In this document: positions 35,278 to 44,900 of the stretch, piece by piece
How positions within the stretch are numbered: position 1 is the stretch's first letter
Layout: the number at the start of each line of letters is the position of its first letter
Origin: Embleya sp042956465
GTDB taxonomy: Bacteria; Actinomycetota; Actinomycetes; Streptomycetales; Streptomycetaceae
Reading direction: 5' to 3'
Length of the DNA: 64,000 nucleotides
Assembly (NCBI RefSeq): GCF_042956465.1
Contig: NZ_JBIBGL010000006.1
Span: 186,001-250,000 of the forward strand
Position numbers and translations under genes: made by a program
Notes under the pieces: generated by a model
Databases searched by the model: none
What the model saw: the letters and a program-made list of their open reading frames with translations, nothing else
What the model was told of the DNA's origin: nothing

Positions 35278-36591
35278 CTACTTGCTGTAGCGGCCGCTCG
35301 TGAACTCCTCCTGGAGCTTCTTCGCCTCGGAGGAGGGGTCGGAGCCCTGGATGACCTTCTTGACCGTGTCGCCGGCGACCACGGTGAAGTCGCTCATGTT
35401 GTTGCGCTCGCCGACGGAGGAGTCCACGAGCTGCTGGAGCGCGGTGTAGCCGGCCTTCGCGGTCTCGGTGGACAACACGTCCGGCGCGAGCGCGAAGTCC
35501 TTCTTGCTCGGGAACAGGCCAAGGTCCGCACCCCATACGGAGACGCCGTCGCCGACGGTCAGGAACTTGAGCAGTTCGGCCGCTTCCTTGGGGTGCTTGG
35601 AGTTCTTCGGGACGGCCAGGCCGGTCTCGATGAAACCGCGCAGCGAGGGGGTCGCGGTCGGGTTCAGCACGGGCAGGGCGGCGGCGCCGACGTCCTTGAT
35701 GTCGATCTTGTTGGCGCTGCGGTAGCCGGGGGAGAGCATGCCCGCGTCCCAGGTGCCGCCCAGGTAGAACGCCGACTTGCCGGACGCGAACAGCTCGGTG
35801 GCGCGGGTGCCGGTCAGGTCGAGGGTGTCCTTGCTGAGCGTGCCGTCCTTGTACAGGCCCGCATAGTCGCGCAGCGCGCCGACATAGGCCTCGTTGTCCC
35901 AACGCCCCTTGCCGTAGCGAATGTCGTTGAACAGCGTGGGTGCGGTCTGCCCGGCCACGGTGAGGGCGACCTCGTCCTGGAACCACGAGTCGCCGGCCAT
36001 CACGACCGGGATGCTGTCCGGCGCGGTCGCCTTGACCTTGGTGACGGCGTCCTTGAGTTCGGCCATCGTCTTGGGCACGGTGGTGACGCCGGCCCGGTCG
36101 AGCATGTCCTTGTTGTAGAACATCGCGGCCGAGCCGAGACGGCCCATCGGGATGAAGTAGAGCTTGCCGTCCTTGACCAGCTTCCGGCTCTGGTCCAGGG
36201 CTTTCGGTGCGAGTTGGTTCAGTACGTCGTCACCGATGCCCAGGTCGGCGATCGGGGTCAGCTTGGCGTGCAACTGCTCGGCCATCGCGGAGGTTTGCAC
36301 GCCGACCAGGTCGAGCTTCTGGCCGCTGTTGAGCGCCAGCGGAAGCTTCTTCTGGTAGTCGGAGTTCGTGCTGAGCTGGAGGTCGACCTTGATGTTCGGG
36401 TTCGCGGCCTCGAATGCGGCGATGGTCTTCTTGAGCGTCGCGTCGGTCGGGAACCAGGTCGAGTACTTGAGGGTGACCTTGCCGTCGGTCGAGGACGACG
36501 CGCCGTCGTTGCCGCAAGCCGAGGCCGACATGGCGAAAGCCGCGATACCCGCCACCGTGGTGGCGAACCGCCGTATCCCTGAGCTCTTCAT
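35278..36591 (-). CDS. Extracellular solute-binding lipoprotein of the fucose ABC importer
   Basis: A 437-residue binding protein of the carbohydrate-uptake-1 family. A twin-Arg-like basic N-terminus and hydrophobic segment end in a lipobox-like MSASAC with the acylated Cys at residue 26. The mature protein starts with VTLKYSTWFPTDATLKKTI and carries the typical IAAFEAANPNIKVDLQLST and FYNKDMLDRAGV. ATG 36591 has GGAG five bases upstream. It heads the importer operon; a good copy of the fucose motif lies 140-160 bases upstream. Confidence 0.94.
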   Translation of the reverse strand: MKSSGIRRFATTVAGIAAFAMSASACGNDGASSSTDGKVTLKYSTWFPTDATLKKTIAAFEAANPNIKVDLQLSTNSDYQKKLPLALNSGQKLDLVGVQTSAMAEQLHAKLTPIADLGIGDDVLNQLAPKALDQSRKLVKDGKLYFIPMGRLGSAAMFYNKDMLDRAGVTTVPKTMAELKDAVTKVKATAPDSIPVVMAGDSWFQDEVALTVAGQTAPTLFNDIRYGKGRWDNEAYVGALRDYAGLYKDGTLSKDTLDLTGTRATELFASGKSAFYLGGTWDAGMLSPGYRSANKIDIKDVGAAALPVLNPTATPSLRGFIETGLAVPKNSKHPKEAAELLKFLTVGDGVSVWGADLGLFPSKKDFALAPDVLSTETAKAGYTALQQLVDSSVGERNNMSDFTVVAGDTVKKVIQGSDPSSEAKKLQEEFTSGRYSK

Positions 36592-36732
36592 GGTGCTCCG
36601 TAAGTTGTTGGAACGCTCGCGGCTCGGACCGACCCCGTGATCGAGCCGCGCAGGGCATCTTGTGAGGCACCTGCGGAGGGATGTGAGGGTTTGCGGGTCG
36701 CCCTTCAGGCGATCCCGCGCTGAGTCGGAGCT

Positions 36733-36748
36733 TATACATCCGATCTCT
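36733..36748. promoter_or_regulatory. Fucose-regulon motif before the importer operon
   Basis: TATACATCCGATCTCT, an excellent copy of the shared motif, lies upstream of the binding-protein gene (minus strand). Confidence 0.65.
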
Positions 36749-36908
36749 GGCCGCACAAGGGTTACGGAGTGCTGCGGCCGACTCGATACCCGAGGTCCGT
36801 TTTTGCCGGCAATCCTGGCCTCGACGGCACTCCATATCGGGGCTTTAGCGGTGAGATACGCAGTTCTCGATCGAAGGCGGAGTTGTCGTTTCCCTACTGA
36901 CGGCGACA

Positions 36909-36924
36909 CATACATCGGCTCTTT
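36909..36924. promoter_or_regulatory. Partial fucose-regulon motif
   Basis: CATACATCGGCTCTTT, a weaker copy between the importer operon and the mutarotase stop. It could also act on the importer promoter together with the 36733 copy. Confidence 0.45.
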
Positions 36925-36975
36925 GTGATGGCGGGAGGTGTGCGTCGCCGAGGGACGCGGGTCGGGCCCCGGGCA

Positions 36976-37287
36976 TCACAGGCTCCAGACCAGGGGCAGG
37001 GTCGCCTCCTTGCCGTCGGCCGAGTAGTCGTGCGGGACCTCCGTCAATTCGCCCATGCGGGCCTGCCATTCGATGTTGACCGGCAGGTCGGCGAGGGAGG
37101 TGAGCAGTGCCGCGTAGTCGTCGCATTCGAGTACGTGGAACAGGTCCAGGCCGCTGCGCCAGATGTTCCACTCGTGCACGCCGGCCGCCCGGATCGCGGC
37201 GATCAGTGCGGCCGGCACCTCGCGGTGGGCCTGTTCGTACTCGCTCTCGCGGCCGGCCGCGAGTCGGGTGTGCAGGGCTACGCGCAT
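36976..37287 (-). CDS. L-rhamnose/L-fucose mutarotase (RhaM/DUF718 family)
   Basis: A 103-residue ferredoxin-like alpha-beta barrel enzyme interconverting sugar anomers so that the dehydrogenase receives its preferred form. Motifs: MRVALHTRLAAGRESEYEQA, HEWNIWRSGLDLFHVLEC, with the active-site His and Tyr in HREVP and DDYAALL, and WQARMGELTEV. Its presence in the fucose region suggests the fucose anomer as substrate. Divergent from the lactonase gene, with which it shares a 198-base promoter containing two motif copies. Confidence 0.92.
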   Translation of the reverse strand: MRVALHTRLAAGRESEYEQAHREVPAALIAAIRAAGVHEWNIWRSGLDLFHVLECDDYAALLTSLADLPVNIEWQARMGELTEVPHDYSADGKEATLPLVWSL

Positions 37288-37381
37288 GATGAACTCCCAG
37301 GTGGGTGGTGGGCTTTGGGTGGTGGTTGTCGGTGTCGGTGACGGCGTCGAGCCTTGACAGTGGGTCGGCCGTCACGCTTCA

Positions 37382-37459
37382 GTGATCGGATCAATTCTTC
37401 GGATTGTCGCAGCTTCGTTGCGCAACTCGGACTCTAGACAACCCAATGATCCGATGACT
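37382..37459. promoter_or_regulatory. Two fucose-regulon motif copies in a divergent promoter
   Basis: GTGATCGGATCAATT at 37382-37396 and CAATGATCCGATGACT at 37444-37459 both contain the ATCSGAT core. They lie between the mutarotase and lactonase genes, the second only 27 bases before the lactonase start. Confidence 0.55.
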
Positions 37460-37485
37460 ACCTCTCATGTACAGGAGATCCGAGC

Positions 37486-38340
37486 GTGACCGTTTCGGTG
37501 CGAGTGGACGCGCATCACCACCTGTGGGATACGGCCGAGCGCGAATACGGATGGATGGACGGCGCCTGGGCGGACCCGCTGCGCGGCCGGTTCGGGCCGA
37601 ACGAACTCGCGGCGGCCGTCGGCGGTCGGGCGGAGGTGGCGACGATCGCCGTGCAGGCGGTCGCCGACACCGCGGAGAGTGCCGAACTGCTGGCGATCGC
37701 CGCCGACCCGGGCACGCCGGTCGCCGCGGTCGTCGGATGGGTGGACCTGACCGCTTCGGACGCCGCCGATCGCATCGCCGCACTGCGCGCCGGTCCGGGC
37801 GGCGAGCACCTGGTCGGGATCCGGCACCTCGTCCAGGACGAGCCCGACCCCGGGTGGCTGCTGCGCCCGGACGTGACCCGCTCGCTGGCCGTACTGACCC
37901 GCGCGGGCCTGGTGTACGACCTCCTGGTCAGGGCGCCGCAACTGGCCGCCGCGGGTCGGGTGGCCAGGGAGCATCCGGAACAGTCCTTCGTGCTCGACCA
38001 CATCGGCAAGCCCGAGATCGGCGTCGGCAGGTGGGAACCGTGGGCCGAGGCGATCCGCGAGATCGGTGTGCTGCCCAACGTCACGGTCAAATTGTCCGGC
38101 GTCGTCACCGAGGCCGACTGGCGGGAATGGACGGTCGACCAGGTCCTTCCCTATGCACGTCACGCGCTGGAGACGTTCGGGCCCGAACGCACCATGTTCG
38201 GCTCGGACTGGCCGGTCTGCACGCTCGCCGCCTCGTACGAGGACGTGCTCTCCGTCGCCGAACGCACCTGCGCCGACCTGTCGACGGCCGAGCGCGAGCG
38301 CGTCTTCGGCGGTACCGCCCGGGCGGTGTACGGGTTCTGA
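37486..38340 (+). CDS. Amidohydrolase-family lactonase, likely L-fucono-1,5-lactonase
   Basis: A 284-residue TIM-barrel hydrolase of the amidohydrolase_2/COG3618 family, known to include L-fuconolactonase and L-rhamnonolactonase. Motifs: VDAHHHLWDT at the N-terminus, VGIRHLVQDEPDPGW, FVLDHIGKPEI, VTVKLSGVVTEADW and MFGSDWPVC. GTG 37486 follows GGAGATCCGAGC. It supplies the lactone-opening step between the aldo/keto reductase and the fuconate dehydratase and completes the pathway. Confidence 0.92.
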   Translation: MTVSVRVDAHHHLWDTAEREYGWMDGAWADPLRGRFGPNELAAAVGGRAEVATIAVQAVADTAESAELLAIAADPGTPVAAVVGWVDLTASDAADRIAALRAGPGGEHLVGIRHLVQDEPDPGWLLRPDVTRSLAVLTRAGLVYDLLVRAPQLAAAGRVAREHPEQSFVLDHIGKPEIGVGRWEPWAEAIREIGVLPNVTVKLSGVVTEADWREWTVDQVLPYARHALETFGPERTMFGSDWPVCTLAASYEDVLSVAERTCADLSTAERERVFGGTARAVYGF

Positions 38341-38389
38341 CGACCCGGCGGGGACGGCGGAGCCGGGGCATGCGGGTGGCCGATCCGGG

Positions 38390-39136
38390 TCAGGCCCACC
38401 CCTTGCGAATCGCCAGGGCGCCGGCCTGGAATCGGCTGTCCGCGCCCAACAGGGCGAGCAGGTCGCCGACCCGACGGCAGTACGTGCGTGCGGACAGGCC
38501 GATCCGGGCCGCCCCCGCCTCGTCGGTCAGACCGGCGAGCAGGCAGTCGAGTACGGGCAGCAGGTGCGCGGGCGGCTCCTCGTCGCAGGGGCGGGCGCTC
38601 GGGTCCTCGCCGCTCTGCCACGAACGTTGGTGGGCCCGGACCAGGGCGCGGACGACGACGGGGTCGCGGACGAGAAGCATGCCGTTGTACAGGACGTCGA
38701 GGTCGACCGGGACCAGTGCCACCGACCGGTCCATGACGCCCATCCGGAACGGGATCTCGTCGATGAGTCGGGCCTGACCACCGTCACGCCATCGGATGGT
38801 GCCCACCTCCGCGTCCCGGGCGAGGCCGCGGCGTGAGGTGATCTGGCGAACGTGCGGAACGCGGGCCACGACCTCGCGGACACACGTCGCCGCGTGCGCG
38901 AGCATGCGCTCCGGCACGCCCTGCCCGATGCAGCCGGACGGGTCGTCGAAGGTGAGCAGTTCGTGCCGGGTGGCGGCGGACAGTCGGGCGGCGATCGCGC
39001 CGACATGCTCGGGGCGCACCCGCTGGGCGGGCGGCCTGATTCCTCGATCGGCGTGAAAGGCGGACTCCGCCAGCGTCTCGCTCAACGACTCGCGAAGGAC
39101 CGAACGCGCCGGCGCAGGGCCGGACGACACCGACAT
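38390..39136 (-). CDS. LuxR-type helix-turn-helix regulator
   Basis: A 248-residue regulator of a type common in Streptomyces. It has an effector-like N-terminal region (LSAATRHELLTFDDPSG, then ALVPVDLDVLYNGMLLVRDP) and a C-terminal LuxR-like helix-turn-helix (LLAGLTDEAGAARIGLSART, CRRVGDLLALLGADSRFQA). ATG 39136 has GAGGAG 7 bases upstream. It does not look like a fucose regulator. The upstream region holds eight 10-bp-phased direct repeats, possible binding sites for this protein. Confidence 0.78.
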   Translation of the reverse strand: MSVSSGPAPARSVLRESLSETLAESAFHADRGIRPPAQRVRPEHVGAIAARLSAATRHELLTFDDPSGCIGQGVPERMLAHAATCVREVVARVPHVRQITSRRGLARDAEVGTIRWRDGGQARLIDEIPFRMGVMDRSVALVPVDLDVLYNGMLLVRDPVVVRALVRAHQRSWQSGEDPSARPCDEEPPAHLLPVLDCLLAGLTDEAGAARIGLSARTYCRRVGDLLALLGADSRFQAGALAIRKGWA

Positions 39137-39222
39137 GACCGCTCTCCTCGGACAAGCATGGACGAACCCGTCATCACCGAGAGTACGCAACCGAGCGTAT
39201 GGCGCATTCGATTTTCCGACGG

Positions 39223-39300
39223 CCGAAGTGCGTCGAAGTGCTTCGAAGTGCATCGAAGGGGGTCGAAGTGGGTCGAGGTCGGTTGGAGACGTTGGAGACG
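39223..39300. repeat. Helically phased 10-bp direct repeats (TCGAAGTG)
   Basis: TCGAAGTG or close variants start at 39223, 39233, 39243, 39253, 39263 and 39273, then TTGGAGAC at 39283 and 39293, all exactly 10 bp apart. The array lies 87-164 bases upstream of the LuxR-type regulator start. The rest of the 39137-39569 gap shows nothing else recognisable. Confidence 0.85.
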
Positions 39301-39569
39301 TTGAAGTTTGTACCACTGGCGAGTTCACGCCATCGGGGCGCACGGGCGAAGCCGCGCTCGGCACAGTGATCTCGGGCCGCACAGCCGACCACCCCGCCTA
39401 GCCGGAGGACGCGACACCGCGTCTCCGGTGACGTCGCACCGCGTCGGCGGCCCCGTACCGACGGATTCCCGTCCGTCGAGGACATGCGAAACGAGATCCG
39501 AAGATGCGCATCGACCATCCCGCGCGCCGCGCGGCGACCACACCGAACGCCGACCGAAAGGGAAACCCC

Positions 39570-39869
39570 GTGTCCATTGCTCGTACCACCCTCGTCACCC
39601 TGTCCACCGCCGTGTTGCTCGCGATCCCGGCGACCATGGTCACGGCCCCGACCGCCGGTGCCGCCTCCGTCGCCCCGGGACCGGGATGCGCACAACTGGG
39701 CAACCACGGCCCCGGCTGGGCGGACATCGTCAACGACTGCTCGCACGGCATCAACGCCTCGGTCGAGATCGACGGTTGGGATCCCGACTGCGTCGCGATC
39801 CCGGCCAAGGAGACGCGCAAGGTCAGCTTCGCGGCGGACGCCGCTGCCTACTACGCGTACGAGTGCTGA
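39570..39869 (+). CDS. Small secreted protein, tendamistat-like fold
   Basis: A 99-residue precursor: signal peptide (LVTLSTAVLLAIPATMVTA, ending near AGAA) and a mature part of about 65 residues with four cysteines spaced 17, 17 and 25 residues apart. Spacing and strand pattern (GCAQLGN, NDCSHGINASVEIDG, DCVAIPAKETRKVSF, YYAYEC) recall the proteinaceous alpha-amylase inhibitor tendamistat. The inhibitory Trp-Arg-Tyr triplet is not present. GTG 39570 follows GAAAGGG. Convergent with the carboxylesterase across a strong terminator. The resemblance is by eye only. Confidence 0.75.
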   Translation: MSIARTTLVTLSTAVLLAIPATMVTAPTAGAASVAPGPGCAQLGNHGPGWADIVNDCSHGINASVEIDGWDPDCVAIPAKETRKVSFAADAAAYYAYEC

Positions 39870-39884
39870 GCATTCACCGCTCTC

Positions 39885-39927
39885 GGCGGAGCCCCGACCG
39901 GCCGCGCCGGCCGGTCGGGGCTCCGCC
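39885..39927. terminator. Strong bidirectional terminator
   Basis: A 20-bp perfect stem (39885-39904 with 39908-39927, beginning GGCGGAGCCCCGACCGGC) around a three-base loop, between convergent genes. Confidence 0.9.
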
Positions 39928-39955
39928 CTCGTCGTCCGGGGCGACCGACCCCGGC

Positions 39956-41656
39956 TCACCCGGGTGCCGGCGCCGCCCCCGCGCAGCCGCCGTCGCGCCA
40001 GAAGTCGAGGTTGTGCGTGCTCGCGTAGTCGACGGGTGCGATCCGGTCCGGGGCCAACGACTGGGTCTGCGGCGGTGCGGACGACGCCGGTGTGTCGACG
40101 AAGCGCGGCCAGTACGGCAAACCCCGGCGATTCGGGTCCCCGTCGGTCGCGAAGGCCGCCCAGTAGTCGGTCATGGTGTCCGACAATCGCACCTGCGCGG
40201 GGGTGAACAGGCGCTGCGCCGCCGGGTCTTCGAAGAGGTACGGCGTGTCCGCGGCATGGTAGGCGCCGAAGTCGAAGCGGCCGGGCAGCGGCAGGTACAT
40301 CGGCGCACCCCGATCGGCGAACTCGTAGGCGTAGGTCGGCACGAAGCGGGCGAAGGCGGTGTTCTGCGCGTACGTTCCGCGCGCCCACATGCGATCGGTG
40401 ACGACGGTGGACCAGGCCAGCGCGGGGTACGGGAAATCGCGCACCGGATACTCGGCGAGCACGCATTCCCGCCGGCCCGGGAAGGCGGTTTCCACCGCCT
40501 GCCCGTAGTGCTCCTCGGTGAACGGACGTGCCACCGGGTCGTAGTTCGCGCCGACGAACAGACGGTGCTCGTCCCGGGTGGCCCCGGAGAGCACCGACAC
40601 CCGGTGGAATCGACCCTCGCGCAATGCCCGTTCCGGCAGCTCGGGCAGGATCTCGTTGCCGAAGGCGAAGGCCTGGAAGGCGTTCATGATGTACGGCACC
40701 CGGAGCAGCCGCTCGACCGGCAGTGCGCGCAGGCAGCGCAGCACCTCGCCGGGATCCGGCGCCGAACAGCCCAGGGAGGCAGCCGTCTCGACTCCGGTGT
40801 CCTGCATCTCACCCGTGGTGCGCCAGCTGTACCACGGATACGCCGGAACGCCCGGGCCCATCGCGCCCGCGGGCATGTCCATCATGGCCTCGCCGCTGGA
40901 GAGGGCGGCATGCCGGAACAGGCCGCGGGCGGTGGGCGAGGTGAGATGCGCGCCGATCGCTGCGGCGCCGAACGACGAACCCGCCACCGTCACCCGCTCC
41001 GGATCGGCGCCGAACGCGCGGGCGTTGCGTTGCACCCAGCGCAACGCGGCCTGCTGATCCTGGAGGGCGAACGTGCCCGAACCGGGCAGGCCCGGGTGGG
41101 CGAAGCCGCCGAAGACGCCCAGTCGGTAGTTGATCGTGACCACGACCACCCCGCGGTCGGCGAACCGGCGACCGTCGAAGAATCCGCCGCCGCCGACGGT
41201 GCCGTCCCCGTGGATCCACACCAGCACCGGCGCGGCGCGCCCGGGAGTGGTCCGCGCCGGCGTGGTGACGTTGAGCACCAGGCAGTCCTCGGCGCTGCTC
41301 GACACCTGCGCGTGGGCGGCCTGAAGCTGCGCGCACAGCGGACCCGGGGTGGTGGCGTCCCGGACGCCTTGCCACGGCGGGGCCGGCCGCGGCGCGGTCC
41401 AGCGGTGGTCGCCGGTCGGCGCCCCCGCGTACGGGATGCCGTGGAAGAGGCGGTGGTCGGCGGTTCGGACGCCGCGCACCAGGCCCGCATCCGTGCGCAC
41501 CACGGCGCCGGCGGCGGCGGACGCGTCGGCGCGGTGGCCGAAACCGGTCGCGGAGCCGGAGGCCGCAGCGCTCGACGCCGACAACACCGCCCCGGCCAGA
41601 GCCAGTGCCGCCAGGGCTCGTTTGCCGCCTGTCGGCGGAGTCCGTCGCGCGGTCAT
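39956..41656 (-). CDS. Secreted type-B carboxylesterase
   Basis: A 566-residue exported alpha/beta hydrolase. Signal peptide (ALAALALAGAVLSASSAAASG), then VVRTDAGLVRGVR and HGIPYAGAP typical of the family, SSAEDCLVLNVTTPA, the oxyanion region VWIHGDGTVGGGG and the nucleophile elbow VTVAGSSFGAA with Ser228. The elbow reads GSSFG rather than the common GESAG. ATG 41656 is the first start giving a clean signal peptide. Substrate unknown, probably an ester. It stands alone on its strand between repeats and a terminator. Confidence 0.88.
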   Translation of the reverse strand: MTARRTPPTGGKRALAALALAGAVLSASSAAASGSATGFGHRADASAAAGAVVRTDAGLVRGVRTADHRLFHGIPYAGAPTGDHRWTAPRPAPPWQGVRDATTPGPLCAQLQAAHAQVSSSAEDCLVLNVTTPARTTPGRAAPVLVWIHGDGTVGGGGFFDGRRFADRGVVVVTINYRLGVFGGFAHPGLPGSGTFALQDQQAALRWVQRNARAFGADPERVTVAGSSFGAAAIGAHLTSPTARGLFRHAALSSGEAMMDMPAGAMGPGVPAYPWYSWRTTGEMQDTGVETAASLGCSAPDPGEVLRCLRALPVERLLRVPYIMNAFQAFAFGNEILPELPERALREGRFHRVSVLSGATRDEHRLFVGANYDPVARPFTEEHYGQAVETAFPGRRECVLAEYPVRDFPYPALAWSTVVTDRMWARGTYAQNTAFARFVPTYAYEFADRGAPMYLPLPGRFDFGAYHAADTPYLFEDPAAQRLFTPAQVRLSDTMTDYWAAFATDGDPNRRGLPYWPRFVDTPASSAPPQTQSLAPDRIAPVDYASTHNLDFWRDGGCAGAAPAPG

Positions 41657-41908
41657 GGTGTGCTGTTCATGGTCTTGTGCTTCCTTTCCCGGACCGAGGA
41701 TGTTCCGGTCCCCTCGCCGGTGATGGATCAATCGGCCGTGGGTGGTGGTGTGGCCCGGGTGGCCCATGTGGGCCGTCCGGGCCACACGGGCCGTGTGGGT
41801 TGCGTGGAGGATGCGGATTACATGGGCCGTGTGGACCGCGTGGAGCGGTCGTTCGGGTGCGGCGTGTGGATTGTGGGGCCGAGGGTCGCGGCCTTGCGGG
41901 ACGGCGGT

Positions 41909-44900
41909 TCACAGTCGCCACCGGACTTCGGGATCCGGCGTGTAACAGCACGTCGCGCCGGTCGAGATGGCGGCCCGCAGGTGCGCCGCGAGCTCCGGGT
42001 GCCGCTCGTCCAGGCGTCGCAGAGTGTCCCGGATGCGGGCGGTGACGGTCTTGCGCGCGCGTTCGCTGTGATCGCCGAGGCGGCGCACGCGTCCGCCGAG
42101 GCCGGCCGCGCGGCGCAGTTCCGTCACCAGGGCGGCCCGCTCGCGGTCGTACTCGGCGGCCTGCCGGTCGTCGCCGCGGCCCAGGGCCCGGTCGATCTCC
42201 TCGTCGAGCCGATCCAGGCGGCGGCGGTAGCTCGTGCGCGCCTCGTCGTCCAACACCGTGTCCCCGCCCATGGTTGCCGCGGTGAAGACGACGGCTCCGC
42301 CCTCGGGCGCCAGCAGCTCGGTCGCCGGGATCGCGGTACCCGGCTGTCCGAGCAGGCGGTGTACGTCCCGAAGCCCCTTGGCATCGGGCACGTGCACCAC
42401 ACGACCGGCGAAGCCAAGCCGCCAGACGGCTCCGTCCGGGCGGAACTCGCAGCAGTGGGCGTTCGGTTGTGCCGGCTTCGTCGACGCTGCCGCTCCGGCG
42501 TGCCGATCGGGCGTTGTGGGCCGGGTCGGTTCCGATGGCCCCGGGAAGTTCCCGGGCTCCGCCGCGTCCGCCGGCTCCTCCGTGTCCGCCGGGTCCGCCG
42601 CGTTCACCGGTTCCGCCGGGTCCGTCGGCTGTGCGCGGCGGCGCGGTGGGGTGCTCAAGCGGCGTACGCGGTCGACCAGGTGTGCCATCCCGAGCCGATG
42701 TGCCTCGGCCCGCGCGTCGGTCAGCAGTACCCCGGCCCGGGCGCGGTCGCCGTCGGCGTCCCGGGCGAGCAGGGCCTCGGCCAACTCGATGCCGGCACGG
42801 GTCGACCAGGGACGGGCGTGCAGTCGGTGTGCCGAGCGACGGGCGTCGGCGAACTCGCGTACCGCGTCGTCCCAGTGTTCCCGGGCGGCGTCCACGAGGC
42901 CCGCCCACAGGGAGGCGGGTCCGGCGATGTCCCATCCGTAGAGCGAGACCAACCACCGCCCCCGGTACGGCGCCAGCGCGGCTCGTGCCTGCTCGCACCG
43001 TGCCGGATCCCGGTCCGCGGCGGCGAACTGGGCCTGGTGGCGGAGCCACAGCGGAATGATGCTCCGGTGGGCCACCGCGCCGTCGCCGTCGCCCACGGGA
43101 ACCGGACACGGGTACCGGGGCCGGTCGCCGGACTCCAGCGCGCCGATGCTCTCCAGCAGATCCGCGAACGGGTGATCGTGCTCGCGCAGCGCGCGATGCG
43201 CCCGATCCAACTCCGCGCGGTCGCCGCGCAACAGGGCCATCGACCAGGAGTGTTGGCAGCCGAAGTGGCGGTAGCTCGGCCGTGGACCGTCGAGCGAAAG
43301 CACTTCGCCGAGCAGCGACTCGGCCTCCTCGAAGCGACCCTGACACGCACTCACCACACTGCGATCGATCAGCGAGGTGAGCGTCATCCGAGGCGAGCCG
43401 CCCGCCCGGGCCACCGCCTCCAGGGCGTGCAGCCGGTCCAGGAAGCGCGGATCACCCAGCTCCAATAGGGCCACCCAGCGCAGCGACATCGCGATGTGTT
43501 CCATCCAGCGGTCGCCCCGACGGCGCGCCACCTCACTCAACTCCGCGGTCAGGCAAGCGCGTTCGGACACGATGTCCGGCCCCCACGACGCCTGTACCGC
43601 CGCCCACAATCCGGTCTGCAGGGCGTGGTCGTCACCGTCGCGGCGGGCGGCGGCCGTGACGTGCCGGGCGACCGCCGCCGCGGGGACGCAGGGATCGCCG
43701 TACGGGGTGGGGGAGTCGGCCGCGGCAGCGAGGGCGGACGGCGCGGGCCGTGGGCTCGGGGAGTCCGTGGGGAGGGCGGTGTGTGCCTCGTGCAGAAGGC
43801 GAGCCTTCAGGCCCGATGTGTCGCCTCGGGCGTCGACCGAGAGCAGAGTGAGCGCCACCAGGCCCAGCAGTACGGGGTCCTGCCGACGGGCCGTCGCGGC
43901 GGCCTCCTCGAAGGCGAGCCAGGATCTTCGGTGGGCGCCGACGAGTTGCAGGGCGAGCGCCAGGTCCAGGGTCAGCATCACCCGGCGGCGCGGCGCGTCG
44001 GTGCCCAGTCGCTCCAGCGCGTGCAGGTAGTGCCGCACCGCCTCCTCGTTCGCCAGCCGGGCCGCCGCGTGCCGGGCGGCGGCCACGAGGAGGTCGACCA
44101 CCGTCCCGGGAGCGAGTTCGGCGCCGGCGAGATAGGCGTGGTGGGCGGCCTCGTTCGGCCGCGACGGATGTGCGACGGACGCCGTGGCGGGCAGCGCGCG
44201 CACCACGGCGGCGTGCAGCCGGCACCGGTGGTCCTCGGCCAGGGACGCGTACAGGGTCTCGCGTACCAGGTCGTGGCGAAAGGCCAGCACGCCGTCCGCG
44301 ACCGACTCCAGCACATGCGCGTCCACCGCGTCGGTCAACAATCGGTCGGCGGTGGTCGCCCCGGTCCCGGCAGCCCCGGCGAGCAGGTCGACATCGAAAC
44401 TCGGTCCCAACACGGCCGCATTGCAAAGGAGTTCGACGACGGCGTCGTCGAGAAGTGCCAACCGGCGCCGAACGGCTGCCCGTACGCCGGGGGAGAGCGC
44501 GGTGACGGGCCGACCGGCGGCCCACAAGCGGGCGGTCTCCTCCACGAAGAACGGATTGCCGCCGGTGCGCCGATGCACCTCCTCGACCACCGCATCCTCG
44601 GGCCGGGCGCCCGCCGTACGGGTCATCAACTCCGCGACCTCGGCGCGGTTCAGACCGGCCGGGCGTACGATCGCCGTCTCCGCGCCCGCCGCGGGCAGCT
44701 GCCGGCCGGCCTGCCGTGCCTCGAATTCGCGGCAGGTGCCCACCACCAGCAGGTGCTCGAACCAGGTGTGCCGGGCCACGAATTCGAGCAGGTCCAGCGA
44801 CGCCGCATCGGCCCAGTGCAGGTCCTCCAGGACCACCAGCAGCGATCGCCTCCGGGCCGCCGTGCCCAGCATCGTCGTCACCGCGTCGCCGATCGCCAAG

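Noticed and set aside
33269..35986. Minus-strand frame of about 900 codons overlapping the ABC permeases
   Set aside because: Frame-shifted shadow of the binding protein and permease genes; no transporter motifs in that frame.
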